From contig BDSL01000031.1 of assembly GCA_003116995.1 (NCBI GenBank), positions 620,001 through 684,000 on the forward strand: a stretch of DNA of 64,000 bases, given 5' to 3'. The position numbers and the translations under genes were made by a program. Source of the DNA: Yamagishiella unicocca (lineage: Eukaryota > Chlorophyta > Chlorophyceae > Chlamydomonadales > Volvocaceae). The notes below the pieces were generated by a model. The model did no database searches. It saw nothing but the letters and a program-made list of their open reading frames with translations, and was not told the DNA's origin. This document shows positions 28,792 through 41,499 of the stretch, piece by piece (positions within the stretch are counted from its first letter, which is position 1; each line of letters opens with the position of its first letter).

Positions 28792-30486
28792 ATGTCGATC
28801 TTATTGTGCTGCCTGCTGGCAGCCCTGCTGGCAGTGCATGGTCAGGGAGCCGCACTGCGGACCTCTATGTTGTCTAGATTTGGAAGCGACAAGTTGGGAG
28901 CGACTGGGAGGGAAGAAGCGCTGCTTGCATTACGAACGCTACTTCCAACCAGCAATGTCCAGCAAGCCTTGACTTACCACGAAGGCCTCCAGCCTGTGAT
29001 GGATTTGGCTACCAGGATAGCGTATGGTTCTGATGGCGACCTGCTTGACTGTTTGACGGCCTTGGATGCCTTGGTGCAGCAGCTCTCATCGCATGTACCC
29101 GTGCCAGCCGTCCGGCGCATAGTTGCAGCTAGCTTCGTCGTTCGAGAACTCCTTAATAACACCCTTACTGCCTATGAAGAATTGGCGGCGGAGGCAGTAT
29201 TGGTGCGACTGTATGCACAGCATCGGAACGAAGCGACACGGAAAGGTACCATGGAGTTTACGCACATAAGCAAGTCCGGTGGCACGTCGTTCTGCCATCA
29301 TGCCCAGCTCACTGGATGCAATGCCACGCGATCCGTCAACTGCCTTATCAAGCCGTGGGACGACCTGGTGAGGACTGAGTGTTGGGGGCAACCGGGAGCG
29401 TGCGTCCGGGGATAAACGGGCGGGAATGGGATAATTGACAATTGGGGAGATGTGAAAGTGGTGCCTCGGCAAGTCGCCAAACACCGTTACCTGAACAGGG
29501 TAAAAGCGGTCCACCCACCCGCCCGCCCCCTTTGTCCGTAAGCAAACGGTTCACCCACGTCTAAACGGCCCACTCACTCACCCGCTCCCTGTCACTGCAT
29601 CTAATACGCACGCCGATGCCGCAACCGCTGCAGCCTCGATGGTACAGCCACGAGAATGCCCTTGCCTCACTACAACCGAACACCAGTCTCAACTGCAAAC
29701 CGGGTTTTCTTTACAAGCCTCGCCAAGACGAACTCAGCTGTATCAAGCGCAAGGAATGGATGCTGAAGAACAAGGTGTACTTCTATGCGAATGAGTTCAC
29801 AACATTCGGGGGTGCCAATGGCCCGGAGCGCGCCCATCCTTGCTTCGAGGATATGGTTACGGTTATGCAGGTGAGAACGAGCTTAATTAAGAATACGTTA
29901 CATTGCGCCATCGTTAAGCTGGACGGGGTGCTTGCAGGTACGACACCCCCGGGAGCGAGCCATGTCGCATGTCAAGCACTGGTGGCGATTCCTGAACATG
30001 GACTGCCATGAAGATAAGAGAAAATTATTCGTTAAGGGGTACCAAGATGCGGATACCTGGAAAGGGCTGATGCCGGCTTGCCTGGACAACTACATCACCC
30101 GTTCGCTCCTGGGGGAGGCCGTATTCGTTATGCCGTACGGTTCTATTAAAAGGTCGCACGCCGACCTTGCGCGCGGTATGGTTCTTACCCAGTACGACGT
30201 CTTAATCATTAGGGATGAAAAAGTGCAACAGAATTCGACATTACACCTTGGTTTGGGCTGGTGTATGTTTGACGTCCACGACATGGATAAGATCTACCGT
30301 GATGAGCAGCTATCTTTCAATGTCGAGGAGCTGTGGAATCATGTCGCAGGACAAAACCAATTAGATGACGAGCTCTACCAGTTTATTGTGATCTTGGCGC
30401 ACTTGGATGGGGTAGTATACGATGTCGCAGAGCATACCGGCTTCTGGAATCCGAATGGGAGGTGCACGTGTGGGGTAAATAGATAG
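28792..30486 (+). CDS. Secreted/Golgi carbohydrate sulfotransferase A
   Basis: Predicted PAPS-dependent sulfotransferase acting in the Golgi lumen or cell exterior on glycans, plausibly of the sulfated algal extracellular matrix. Exons 28792-29367, 29634-29870 and 29938-30486 join in frame to 453 codons with GT-AG introns. The ATG opens a signal peptide or anchor (MSILLCCLLAALLAVHGQG). At about residue 160 FTHISKSGGTSFCH fits the 5'-phosphosulfate-binding loop. Exon 3 begins VRHPRERAMSHVKHWWRFL, the 3'-phosphate-binding R-x-P-R-x-R-x-x-S pattern of HS2ST-type enzymes. Several cysteines (near GCNATRS, PACLDNY, RCTCGVNR) and Asn-X-Thr/Ser sites fit a lumenal protein. The neighbour at 32072 is a tandem paralogue with the same exon pattern. 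Third codon positions are less GC-rich than in flanking genes. Substrate unknown. Confidence 0.85.
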
Positions 30487-32071
30487 GCCGCGGCTGTTGC
30501 TTGCATGATGTGAGACCGAGTTGGATTGCTGTTCATGGCACGTTGTGGTTTTGCATTTTGCATAATGTTAACAGAGGAAAGTCCTTGCCTAGTATGTTGC
30601 CGATAGGGGTTTGCAAGATCGCATTTTCGATACTACCTACTTGTACACTAGAATGGTACAAGGAATTGCTGTTGGGTTGTGCACAACGGTTTCCGGTTCA
30701 TCATGCCGAAAGTCATGCGGGGGTAAAGCAATGGATTACAACCTGAAATACGTGTTGCTACCCAGTGAGGGTGTGCTCTACCGCTGAGCACAGTTGAAGT
30801 GGAAGGTTTGCTGACGGTTGCCTTAGGGCATGTTGTGGGCAGTTGTGTTGCGTGGTTCGGTTGCCTGCAGAGGCGGCGGGTGTGGTTGGTGCGGAGGCAT
30901 ATAGTGGTCGGCCGACTCCAATGTGTCCCGAAGCACTTTATTGGTGACGCTGGTGTAGTTTATTCCGTTCCTGGGGTTCGGTTTCTCCCATTGACAGTTT
31001 CTGATTGACAACGGTCTCGCTGATAGCTGTCTTCCAGCAGGAGGCGATTCGCAGGTGCCCTCCAACTTGCATGGCGTGCTCACTCTTTCATATCCGTATG
31101 CTGCCGTCGTCCCGGGGACGGTTTCGGTAATGCCCTTGTCATCGTTGTTGCGATCCCGCGGCGGTATAGAGGGCATGCAGAGGCAGTTATCAGCAGTTGT
31201 TCGCATGGAGGCGTACTGCAACTAACCCTTTGTGTGAAGGGTGAAGCCACTGAGTTTAAACCATGTAAAGGCGTGCGAAAGATCTCATACCTTGGTCGAC
31301 AGCTTTACCTGCATCCAGCGGCAATAGTTTTTATGGAAGGTTTCTGGGCTCGTGGCTGAGCCATCGAGAAATTCGTGCGATACCCGGCGACACAGCAACG
31401 TCGGACATGGCACACGGTGGAAGCCCATCAGGCCCCGCCATGGCGGGCGCAGCACTGCTTTTCTGGGATATGGGGTCAGTGAGGTGCCTGGGTGCCTTAC
31501 ATGTCTCTCACGTTGTCAGGGCCAGAGGCTAGACTGGGTTTTATACGGGGGTCGGGGAGGGGGGGCAGCGGCTGTGGAGTGAAGTCGGGGGACGACGGGG
31601 GTTCCGTCAGCAGGGGCAAGCCGGGTCAGACTCCTGTAGGTTTTAAGTTCGTAAATGGGTGGGCGGACGGAGATGGGCAACTGGCAGCGTCGGAGATGGG
31701 TTAATATGTAAGGCTACGCATGCAGGAGCTAATGCACGGACAGCGGCGATTGGTTTCTCCCCGGTGTGCGAAAATCGTACGGGTGTTACTCCTTCAGATG
31801 TCATAATGGGTTTTTTTACCTTAAACAGATACATTTTCGGATATGATGTTTGGCTGTGAATTATGGCGTTAGTTCTCGCTTGCGGTACTGTAGCACAGAC
31901 AGTCGTAGGCTTACCTGGCAGCGACACAGGATCAGCATATTTGTACAATTGGGCTGTTTGTGTATAGATCTTCCCTACAACCCATTTCCCTAAAGAAATA
32001 TAGAGTTAAGTTTACTGAAGTTCGTTTCTGATGGCTTGAACATCTAGCGACTCCCTGCGTGAAAGTCCCAG
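30487..32071. other. Intergenic between tandem sulfotransferases
   Basis: Holds the 3' UTR of gene A and the promoter of gene B. No conserved open frame or remnant of a third paralogue was found. The composition is close to balanced. Confidence 0.5.
31264..31268 (+). promoter_or_regulatory. Candidate poly(A) signal TGTAA, sulfotransferase A
   Basis: First TGTAA after the gene A stop, about 780 nt downstream. Gene B has its first TGTAA at a similar distance (about 755 nt), which supports both. Confidence 0.4.
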
Positions 32072-33799
32072 ATGACCAACATGGAGCTATTCATTTTGTT
32101 TTCCTGTCTGATCACAGCCCAATTAGTAGTGCACTCTGAGGGAGGCGCGCTAAAAAGCGCTCTGCTGTCCCGATTTGGGAGCGACGACTTCATTGTGGTG
32201 TCAAGGGAGGACGCTGTACTTGCTCTGGAAACGCTTCTGCCTACCAACAACGTGCAGCAAGCCTTAAAGTACAGTGAAGACCTCCAAAATGTTGTGTATA
32301 CGGCGACCCTTGTGGCGCATAGTCCTGACGCAGACGTCCTCGAACATCTGACGGTTCTGGATGCTACGTTGAAGGATCTTTCACCAAATGTATCCGTGCC
32401 AGCCGTACGACGCATAATTGTGGCCGGTTTGGTCCTCCGCGAACTCCTCAATGGAACCCTTGATCCGTATGCGGAGCTGACGGCGGAGTCGATGTTAGTA
32501 CACTTGTACGCTCGGCATGTTAATGAAATGAAGCGGAAGGGTGCCGTTGAGTTTTCACACATCAGCAAGGCCGGCGGCACATCCTTCTGTCATCTTGCGC
32601 AGCTTACTGGGTGTAACCCGAAGCGCGGTGACAATTGCATCGTCAAGCCGTGGCAAGACCAGGTACGATGATCGCTGGGGGACCTCACGAGCGTGCGCCC
32701 GGGGCTAGTGTGCGAGATATGGTGGGCGGGCAGCAGTGGGTTTCTTGGGTTGATTGAGATGGCTGTCCAGTCAAAACGAGTGCGCAGGTACGTTCGAATT
32801 CAAACACGACCACTCCATGGGAAACAGGGGGATACACAATGTAGGTATTATAACTGATTTATTGCGCATGTTCCGCCCTGTCGTCTGGTGCACTAAACCA
32901 AAAAACTGCAAAACCTGTCATAACCACCACAGGCGCGATGGTACAACCGGGAGAACGTCCATGCTGCGCTGCCACCAGACACCAAACTTAAATGCAATGT
33001 GTCTTTTCCGTATCGCGGACGCACAGCGGAGCTCTCCTGCTCCGAGCGTCGGGAATGGATGATCCAGAACAAGGTGTACTTCTACGCGAATGAATACACA
33101 ACGCTGGGCGGGGCCGAAGACCCGGAGCTCGCCCACCCTTGCTTCACGGACATGGTTACGGTCCTGCAGGTAAGCAGGAGTGTAACGCAGGAGTGTAACC
33201 GCGTGTACGCACACGTATCCACATCACAACTGACCTGGACGGGGCGCTTGCAGGTACGACATCCGCGAGAGCGGGGCATGTCACACGTGAAGCACTGGTG
33301 GCGCTTCCTGAACATGCAGTGCAAGGACCATAGGGATTTGTATTTTGTAAAGGGATTCCAAGATATTGATACCTGGAAGGGGGTGATGCCGGCTTGCCTG
33401 GACAACTACATCACCCGTTCACTTCTGGGGGAGGCCGTCTACAACATGCCGTATGGTTCCGTACAACAGTCACATCTCAGCGTTGCTCAGGACATGGTCT
33501 TTAACCAGTACGACATCTTATTGATCCGGGAAGATCGGATGCTGCAGGATACGACGTTTCACCTTGGGTTGGGCTGGTGTCCGTTCGACGTCCACGACAT
33601 GGACCACCCCTACCGGGATGATGAGATAATGTTTGACGTTGAGGAGATATGGAGTCACGTGGACGCGCAGAATAGGCTCGATGACGAGCTCTTTAGATTC
33701 ATCGGCATCTTGGCCCATTTGGACGGGGTCGTATACGACGTCGCTAAGGATGCCGGCTTCTGGGACTCACATCGGAGATGCACATGCGGAGTGAATTGA
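32072..33799 (+). CDS. Secreted/Golgi carbohydrate sulfotransferase B (tandem paralogue)
   Basis: Same predicted activity as the gene at 28792. Exons 32072-32662, 32933-33169 and 33254-33799 give 457 codons. Exon 2 is the same length (237 nt) in both genes and all intron phases match, so this is a tandem duplication. The start at 32072 (or Met at 32081) opens a hydrophobic leader (MELFILFSCLITAQLVV). Binding motifs are FSHISKAGGTSFCHLAQL and VRHPRERGMSHVKHWWRFL. Exon 3 is nearly collinear with gene A (ACLDNYITRSLLGEAV, LGLGWC-FDVHDMD, ILAHLDGVVYDVA, CTCGVN), while the first 130 residues and the PAPS-loop flanks differ more. Both copies look intact. Whether they act on different acceptors cannot be judged from sequence. 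Confidence 0.85.
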
Positions 33800-34331
33800 T
33801 GTGAAAAATTCCGTGATGCGAGGATGAAGAGGGTTTGGATCGCGTGCTGGTTCCCTATTTCCTTATGACGAGCGTATGAATCGTACTGAATGTCGCCTTG
33901 AAATTTATCACGTTGAACTGCGAGGTTGATCATCACTGCAGCTCGACATTGCTGTTGCGCTCGAAACAGCTTCACTTCGTTTATCGCAAGCCTCGCCCTA
34001 AGGGTGCGCACCCCGCAGAAGTCCGGTGTCTAGTGCCTCCGGGCGTCTAGGATGGCTGGAAAGCTATCGCAGCGGGGAGCGCATCCTGAGCCATGACGGC
34101 CCTGTTGTTTGCTGGCACGGTGTCCCGTACACCAGAATGGTTGTGCCGTACGGTCAGATTGAGCGGTTTCGTTATTGCCCATTTCGTGTCTGCAACCCAA
34201 GAGCCCTGCTGTGAACTCTCCTTCACCTGGGTTTGTTACCCAACCCTTTAATGGAGGGGAGGCATCATTAGCAGTGGCAGGAGTTAGGTACATGCCATGT
34301 TGATGCAGATGTCTTTCCTTTTCAGCATTGG

Positions 34332-34336
34332 TTACA
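34332..34336 (-). promoter_or_regulatory. Candidate poly(A) signal TGTAA, helical-repeat gene
   Basis: Minus-strand TGTAA about 725 nt after the stop at 35060. It is the nearest one seen. Confidence 0.35.
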
Positions 34337-34552
34337 GGGCAGGTGGGCCGCGGCGTTTGCAAGGTAGGATTGAGGAGGGTAGGAGGCGGGGTGTCCTTGT
34401 TTCAATGCCGCACGTGCCGTAACAAAGTACTCGTCGTTGATTTGCTGCTGACGGACTGACGCGCGCGTCGCAGAGAGATGTGTTCAGATTGGGCCACTAG
34501 AGACGAGTAACACTGTACGTTGACCAGTATCAAAAACCTGGCATAGGTTGGA

Positions 34553-34557
34553 TGTAA
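34553..34557 (+). promoter_or_regulatory. Candidate poly(A) signal TGTAA, sulfotransferase B
   Basis: First TGTAA after the gene B stop, about 755 nt downstream, matching the spacing at gene A. Confidence 0.4.
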
Positions 34558-35059
34558 AGGTCTCCTCGAATAGTCACCAACTCCCTCCTGCCCTCCTGCC
34601 TAATCACGAACCTACCCTTAGTTCTCCTGAACTCTTTCAAGCCCCAGCACCTCAAAACCCAGCATTGCTATCGGCAGTTCCCAGCCGTCCGCAGACCCAG
34701 GAGTTTCCCCGCGTCGCTTCTTTAACAGGACGACGGTAACGCTAGCACCCCACCAACACCACCGCCCGTAATCACCACTACCAAAATTCTCACTGGACTG
34801 TCATCCAACCCCGGCCCCCCGTAACACCTCTACACCCATTCTCGGCCCCACCCTTCAAGTATGCGGAATCACGCGCCGGCCCTGCCAGCCGCCACTTGGC
34901 GCTAGCTGCCAATACCTATACATCATGCCACAGGGCCCAAACCACCAGGGTCTGGGTGGATGACGGCGGGCGCACCACCATAAGCAGCAGCAGCGCCACC
35001 ACCAGCGCCACATCACGCACCAACACAACGCCATATCACGCACCAACACCGCCGCCACA

Positions 35060-37365
35060 TCACGCAAACGTCACCAGCGCCACACTCAGGTCGCGGCCCG
35101 GCTGCAGCCCCATCACCTGGTATGCCTCCCGCACCTTGGCCCAGCTCGAGGTGCCCAGCGCCCCCGCCTGCGAGACAAGCGCCCCCTCCAGCAGCGACTG
35201 CAGCCGCTCGGGGGGCGGCCGCCGCAGCCCGCTGTACGACGCCAGGAGCTGGTGTGTCCGGAGCAGGGGGTGGGGTAGGGGGTGGGGTAGGGGGTGGGGG
35301 CAGGCGTGAGTGGGTTTGCATCCCTTGTAGTACCCTGCAACCATCCTGCGTGCATCTAGCAGTCGGGCCATGTGACAGCTGCCGCGGCTGCTGCGGCCTC
35401 CGCTGCCATCCTCACCTCTAAGAAACCGACACACGAGTGACATCCAATCAAAACCCGCCGTACCGCCGTACACGCGTTGCCCCTTACCCAGGCCCTAAGC
35501 CCTCACCTTGACTGCCAGCTCCGGAGCCGCGTGCGGGCCGCCAGCTCCCCCCTCCGCAGCGCCGCCGCCGCCGCCGCCGCCACCCCGCGGCGCGTAAGCG
35601 CCATGCCCGCCGCCGCCGACCCCGACACCGCCACCGCTGTACGACAGGCACTCGGCCACGTGCTCGTCCAGCTGTTGCAGCAGGAAGTCCCGCTCCGAAG
35701 CCAGGTCGGCCTGCCGCCGCCGCCGCAGGTCCGCCTCAGCGCTGGGCGGCACCGCGGCAGCCCAGGCGCCCCACGCTGATGGAGCACTGGAACCAGCAGC
35801 AATAGCAGCGGCCGTAACACCGGCAGCAGCCCCAGTCAGGCGGCTGCCCTCCGCTGCCGCTGCTGCTCCCCGCAGTGCCACCGAAGGTGCCCCCCAGCCT
35901 CCCTCCCGCTGCTGCTGCTGCGGCTGCTGCTGCGGTTGCGGCTGCTGCTGCGGTTGCGGCTGCGGCTGCGGTTGCGGCTGCTGCTCCCACAGCAGCGCCA
36001 GGGACTCCATCACGTGGGCGGTGTGGTACAGCGAGGCCGAGGGCAGGATCACCTGCAGGGGCGGGCGGGGACATGGGGTGGGTGGGTGGGAGGTGTGGGC
36101 GCACGGACACTTTCGGGTACTGCCGTTCCGTCACGTGGGCTACCGTTTACGACAGATCCTGCTAATTTCGCCAAGGTTGCGACAGTCGGTTCAGGGCCAG
36201 GTTCGACTGAGGGCCGATGCTGTACCGCCCGTCAGCCCTTCCTCACCCCCAAGGGCAAGATAGGACCGGGCGTGACCACGAGGAGGAGCAGGGGGGGCGA
36301 GGCAGGAGGGGGGGCAAGGAGGGACGACAGGAAATACCGTGCAAAGGATGGCCCAGGAGGGAACTCACCAGGTATCTCCGCAGCGCGTCGTCCGCTAGCT
36401 CCGTCCCCATCCACACAGCGTACGGCGTCGTACACGTAGCGTACGGCGCCGCCGCGTCCTGGGGCTGCGAGCTTGTCCTGGCGGTCGCTGCAAGTCCCCG
36501 CAGCAGCAGCATGACGTCCACCGGGTCGCATGCCGGCAGCAGCTGGCGCACCCGGAGCACGAAGGCCTGGCGGACCAACGTGGTGGTGGTGGGGGCGGGG
36601 CGGAAAACACGGGTGGGTGCACGGGGGTGGGTAGCGTAGGACGAGTATTCCAACCCCGTGGAAGAGAAGCCCAGGTGGGTGTGTACAAGCGCGCGCGTGT
36701 CGACGGGGACGCTCGCAACCCCGCATAGCGACCCACGGGTCACCAGCCGTGAGCTTTCGGTGATAATGTGGTTTGGGCTGCCTGCGCGTACGGTATAGAT
36801 TCCTCCCGCCAACCCTTTCCACCATTCTCCGCACCTGCGGCCACTCGGCTCCTCGCTGCAGCAGCAGCAGCAGCACCTGGTTCCCGTGCCCCAGGCGCCC
36901 CAGGCGCCGCAGTAGCAGCGGCAGCCGGCAGAGCTGCCGCCGCTTCAGCTGGTGCAGCCGCTCCGTCAGGGCAGCAGCCAGGGCGCACTGAAACAGGGCG
37001 GGGTCAAGGGAGGGCCCCGGGAGTGTCAGGAGGGCAAGGGAGGGCCCTGGGAGGTCAACAGGGATCGGAGGGGTCGGGCGGGCTAGATACCAATCATTCG
37101 TACATGATCTACCAACCTGGTCTTCCCTCAACAGTTACAGTTACGAAAACGCAGGACGCAAGACTCACAACGAGTTCGGCTGAGGGGCCTTCTCGGGGAC
37201 CCGCCACGGCGCCGCCGCCGTTGCGCTCCGCCGCGGAGCTGTCGTACGAGCGTGGCGGCGGTGAAGCTGGCGCACATGGGCCGTACAGCGCCACCAGCGC
37301 CTCCAGCGCAAGGCCCACCTGCTCGCCCGTCATCCGGTCGAGAAGGCCGCTCGGCGGGGGGCCGG

Positions 37366-37400
<35 letters not shown>

Positions 37401-40400
37401 TGCTGCTCCGAAACCCGGGGGACGTCGCCCATTAGCTGCGAGCTCTGCGTGCAGCATGACACGGTACGGCATATTTCGCACACACACGTGTCGGTATCAA
37501 GCCGTACAGATGTTAAAGTCGTACACTGCCCCTGCCTTTTCTGAGGGACGGTGGTGGGGCCGCTCCGTCCTGCTCCTCGTCAACAGATAGCAATAACGGA
37601 CACCGCCAAGATGATAAAACCACGGGCCCGGCCCCGAGCCCGAGCCCGGGCCCGAGGCTTGCTAGCTGGTTTGTCTAGTCCCTGGTCCGCAACAAAGTCC
37701 CTGGTCCCTGATCCCTGGTCCCTGTTCACCTTGTTGCGCCGTGAGGTCCTCCCCCCGGGCCTGGGGGCCCCCGCCCGGTCCGCCGCCTCCCGCCGCCAGC
37801 GCCCCAGCAGCAGCAGCCGCGAGTAGTGGTGCAGGAAGGCGGCGGAGGGGCGGCTCCGGAGCCGGCTGGCCCACAGCAGCAGCGCGGAGGCATGGGCCGG
37901 CCGCCACAGGTCCGAGCCGTGGAGGGCGGCCCTGCGGGGAGGGGGGCGGGGAGGGGTCCAGGGAGGGGAAGGTGCGTGTGGGCGGGTGAGTGGGCGGCTT
38001 GGGCGCAGGGCTGGAGGCAGGGTGGTGCCTGGCTGCGGTCCAGGGGGGGAGGGGACGACTCCGCCACTTGGCTGGCTGCACCAGGGGGGAGAGCAGCACC
38101 CCCCCCCTTCACTCCCCTCCTCCCTCCCTCCCGGGGCACACCACCAGCAACCCCTTGCAAGAGGCCCCCCCGCGACAGGCGGCGCTACTGCGCCCCTCAG
38201 GCCGAGGGGTACTGCCGTACACCGCCATCTTGCACAGGACTGCTACTGCCGCAAAGGCAGCAGCTGCAACGCCACCACAGAGGGTGGCAAAGAGCCGGGG
38301 CCGGAGGCAGCGGACGGGGACTGCGGCCAGGTGCCAGACATGCATTGGGGGCCCGCCGGGGAGTCTAGGGGTCACCCACCACATGAGCTTGCTGACCGCC
38401 CTCCGGGGCAGGGGCGCAGAAACCATCCGCAGCCGTGCCAGCGCCGACAGAGCCACGCACACCCATCTCAGGCGCGACTGGCAGAGCGGCTCCGAAACCG
38501 TACGGCGCAACCGGCACTGGGGCTCGCGATTCGCCCTCTTGCCGGCCCTGGCCCTGGCGCTGGCGCTGGTGCTGGTGCTGGCGCTGGCGCTGGTGCTGGT
38601 GCTGGCAGCCGTGCCGGTATCCGCAGCGGGCCTTATGCCGCGTGGTGGTGCTTGCGCCGCCCCGGCTGTGCTGCCCGGGGGAGGCTGCTCTGCGGCCCGT
38701 GCGGCGCCTGGGGTGGCGTTCCCTGGTGGCGCCACGCCCGTGAGTATGCGGCCCACCAGCAGCGAGCAGGCGGGTGAGGAACGCAACCGCAGCCGGGACA
38801 TCACCGCCATCAGCCCCGCAGCCACCTGCGTGGCAGCAACGGCCGCAGCGGCTCAGCGCCTTCCTAACTCCCAACCAAAGCGAGGGAATCTCTCAGCAAA
38901 CAACAGGGCCTGTCATGGCAAGCAATACCACCCCTGCACCGCAGCAACAGTCAAAACGGACCGCTGCGCCCCGCAAGGCCCCGGGGGCTCCTGGATGCCC
39001 CTGACCCGTGGGTCGCTCGGCTCACCGAGGGCGACACGGCCGCCGGGCGGCGCAGCGCCGCTCCGAAGGCGGCTCTCAGGGTGGCCACCAGGTGCGGCTG
39101 CTGGCGGGCAGGCAGCGCCACCCGCCACTCGGGGCTGACCTGCCGCACAACACCCTGCGAGCCGGAGACGGCGAGGAGGAGGAGGAGGAGGAAGAGGAGG
39201 GGGTGTGGTTACAGAAAAGCACCGGTGGCTCGACATGGGAAGTGTAGCTGGTGGGGGCGGGGGGGTGGGGGGGAAGGGGCGCTCCGCGCACGGACGGTGT
39301 ACGGCAAGCGGCGGCCGGCGGGGAAGGGGTGGAGGTTGCGAGTGCTGGTCGCGGATGCGCGGAATCTGCAGGCACGGGATGCCTGTCGAGGATTGGTGGT
39401 TTCGGAGCTGGATGCGGTTTCGGAGCTGAGGCTGGCGGTTCGACGCTACCTACCCGCAGCAACGCCAGCGCGGCTGGAGGGCTGAGGCGTCCCCCGATGG
39501 CTTCCAGAAGCGGCAGCAACAGCGGCCAGGGCATCACAGCCGCCGAGGCGCCCTCGCCGCCGCCACCGCCGCCAGCATCCCCAGTCCTCAGCCCCTGACC
39601 CAGCCGCCGCCGCCGCCACCGGCGACCAGCCGCCGCACCCGCACCCGCGCCCCCGCGGTCACCCCCGGGTGGCCGCGGCTGCAGCGGCGGCCCCAGGTGG
39701 GCCGCCAGCGTGCGGTTGGCGACCCGCAGTGCCCCCTGCCCGGGTTCAGAGAGGGTCACGTTGTGGCTCAGCACCTCGAGAGCCCACTCCAGAGCAGGGT
39801 CCAGGCGCAGGCCGGGGGCCGGCGGCGGCGGCAGGACGCTGGGGGCCCAGGGCGGTAGCGCCACACCCGCGGCCTCGAACACCAGCGCCGCGGCCGCCCG
39901 CCCCCGAGCCGTCCTGCCGGGACCCATCAGCGACTGCCCCTGCTGCTGCTGGGCCTGCTGCTGCTGGGCCTGCTGCTGCTGGGCCTGCTGCTGCTGCCCC
40001 TGCTGCTGCTGGGCCTGCCCGCCCGCTTGTCCTTGCTCCCAGGCAGGCCGCTCCGCTGCTGCTGCTGCTGGCCCCACGCCTGATGAACCCGCCGGAGGGT
40101 ACAAACTGTCGTTCTCGGTGCCGTACGGTGCCGTACCGCGGGGACCGATGTGGGGGTGGTACAAGGGGGAGTTTGGCGCGATGGCGGCCAGCAGGCTGAT
40201 AAGCACTCCAGGGAGGTGGCTGGGGGCGTCGCCACCGCTGCCGCTGGTGGCTTCGGAGCCCGCTGCGGCTCCGCTGCCCGACCAGGCGGTCTGTCGGTCG
40301 GCAGTGGAAGTCGCTGGGCCCCTGCTACTGCCCCTGCTGCTGCTACTGCTGCTACTGCCCCTGCTGCTGCTGCTGCTGCTACTGGCCGCATCGGGCATGG

Positions 40401-41148
40401 CATCCAGCGCCCGCAGTAGCGCCGCCGTGGAGCCCGACCTGGTGCCGATGCCCCCACTTCCTGCTGGTGACCCAGATGGCGCTAACCCGGCGATGGATCG
40501 CAGGTGGTACAGAGCCGTAAGAGCGCCCCCCTCGGGCACATGAGCTGGAGGCAGGCCGGCGATTGCCCGGATGAGGGCCTCTGCGTCCGCCAGATAAGGG
40601 CCGCTGCTGGAGGGCTGGCTAGGAGGGGCCGCTGCTGCACCTTGACTAGGCTGCGGGAGAGGCTGGGGACCTCCAGATGCCCCTGGGGTCGCTGGTGGTG
40701 GTGGCCGTGGCTCAGTTGCGCCTCCCTCCGCCCGAGAGGCCCGTGGTTCGCTGTCGTCCGCTAGCGCCGCCCGCACACGCACTGCAGGCACCGGCAGGTC
40801 TATGTCGAACGCCCTGTGTCGACGGTGGCGCTGATAGTTGGGAGCAGGCAGGCGCGGGGCTTCCCCGCCTGCTGTTTCGCTCCTGACTTCGCGTCCTGCT
40901 GGATGCTCATGGCCCGATGGGTGGGCAGGCCGCCGCCGTAGCGCCTCTGAGGGCAGAACGCTTCGTGTTGAGAATTCGATCGTTGAAGCGCCTCCGTCTT
41001 TGGCGAGCTGCGCAGGCGGTTGTGGTGTATAAGCTGCGGCTCGGACGCACTGCCTCGGCGAGTGGTCGAATGTGGGGCCCGACGCCGCAGCTGGTACCAG
41101 CTCATTACCAAGCCTAATTACGTTGCGCCCGAGGCTCCACATTCCCAC
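35060..41148 (-). CDS. Helical-repeat, OPR/FASTK-like protein, putative organelle RNA factor
   Basis: Nine exons: 41148-39454, 39154-39026, 38825-38380, 37932-37730, 37444-37169, 36987-36835, 36566-36369, 36052-35507 and 35247-35060, all GT-AG and in frame. Conserved-looking parts are paired amphipathic helices resembling octotricopeptide/FAST-kinase-like proteins of green algae: LADAEALIRAIAGLPPAHVP, VCVALSALARLRMVSAP, ALLLWASRLRSRPSAAFLHH with YSRLLLLG, GEQVGLALEALVALYGPCAP, VILPSASLYHTAHVMESLAL, and at the end LLASYSGLRRPPPERLQSLL. Between them lie Gln runs (exons 1, 5 and 8), Ser runs and Gly runs, as usual in volvocine OPR proteins. The N-terminus from Met 41148 is basic with few acidic residues, compatible with a transit peptide. 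No RAP domain is visible. If the class is right, it would bind chloroplast or mitochondrial transcripts. Family certainty is moderate, gene reality high. Confidence 0.6.
37368..37408. repeat. CTG/CAG repeat coding polyglutamine
   Basis: About a dozen CTG/TTG triplets in exon 5 of the minus-strand helical-repeat gene encode an uninterrupted Gln run after VSE. Similar Gln-rich stretches are encoded at 35905-35990 and 39935-40020. Confidence 0.95.
39205..39250 (+). repeat. Intronic repeat family B, acceptor side
   Basis: The plus strand reads ggttacagaaaagcaccggt and then ggctcgacatgggaagtgta, antisense to the minus-strand gene and about 60-90 nt upstream of its exon 2 acceptor (39155). Confidence 0.8.
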
Positions 41149-41499
41149 TTATGCCGCCCCAAGGCTGAATTGCTCCAGTCCCCGTGGTCGTGCACATCTG
41201 CGCCCACCAACCCTATTCAAAACTATAACACATTTTCATCGTAAGTGGACTTCACTGCTGGACAATTCGCCACGTTGGTCTCCACACGCAATACTTGCAG
41301 GGCCTTTTCCTTGTCGTACAATAGTGACTTCTCTGGCGCTCGTCATCGCGTTCCCTGCACCGTCCCAGGAATAGTATAGCACGTGGAAGTGCATTAGGGA
41401 GGGTAGAAGTCTTGCGGGCCGACCCGCTGTTGGTTTCACGCCTTTCGGCACGCTTCAGGTCCTTCAGTTCTGCTTCAGTTGCCACAAACGTAACTCAAA
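41149..41499. promoter_or_regulatory. Short shared divergent promoter region
   Basis: Only about 350 bp separate the start codons of the minus-strand helical-repeat gene and the plus-strand RAP gene. Both 5' UTRs and both promoters must fit here, so a bidirectional promoter is likely. I could not identify a TATA box or a known element with confidence. Confidence 0.5.

Larger units (their letters stand above)
33800..35059. other. Convergent 3' region, sulfotransferase B / helical-repeat gene
   Basis: No gene supported. Candidate poly(A) motifs are TGTAA at 34553 (+) for gene B and its complement at 34332 (-) for the minus-strand gene, so the two 3' UTRs may overlap. Confidence 0.45.

Noticed and set aside
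28792..33799. Recent bacterial transfer of the sulfotransferases
   Set aside because: Both genes have three exons with matching GT-AG introns and a eukaryotic-type leader. Lower GC alone is not enough.
35013..35321. Extension of the helical-repeat protein past 35060
   Set aside because: The frame of the last conserved block (LSVALVTFA) meets TGA; other frames are Pro/Gly-rich noise.
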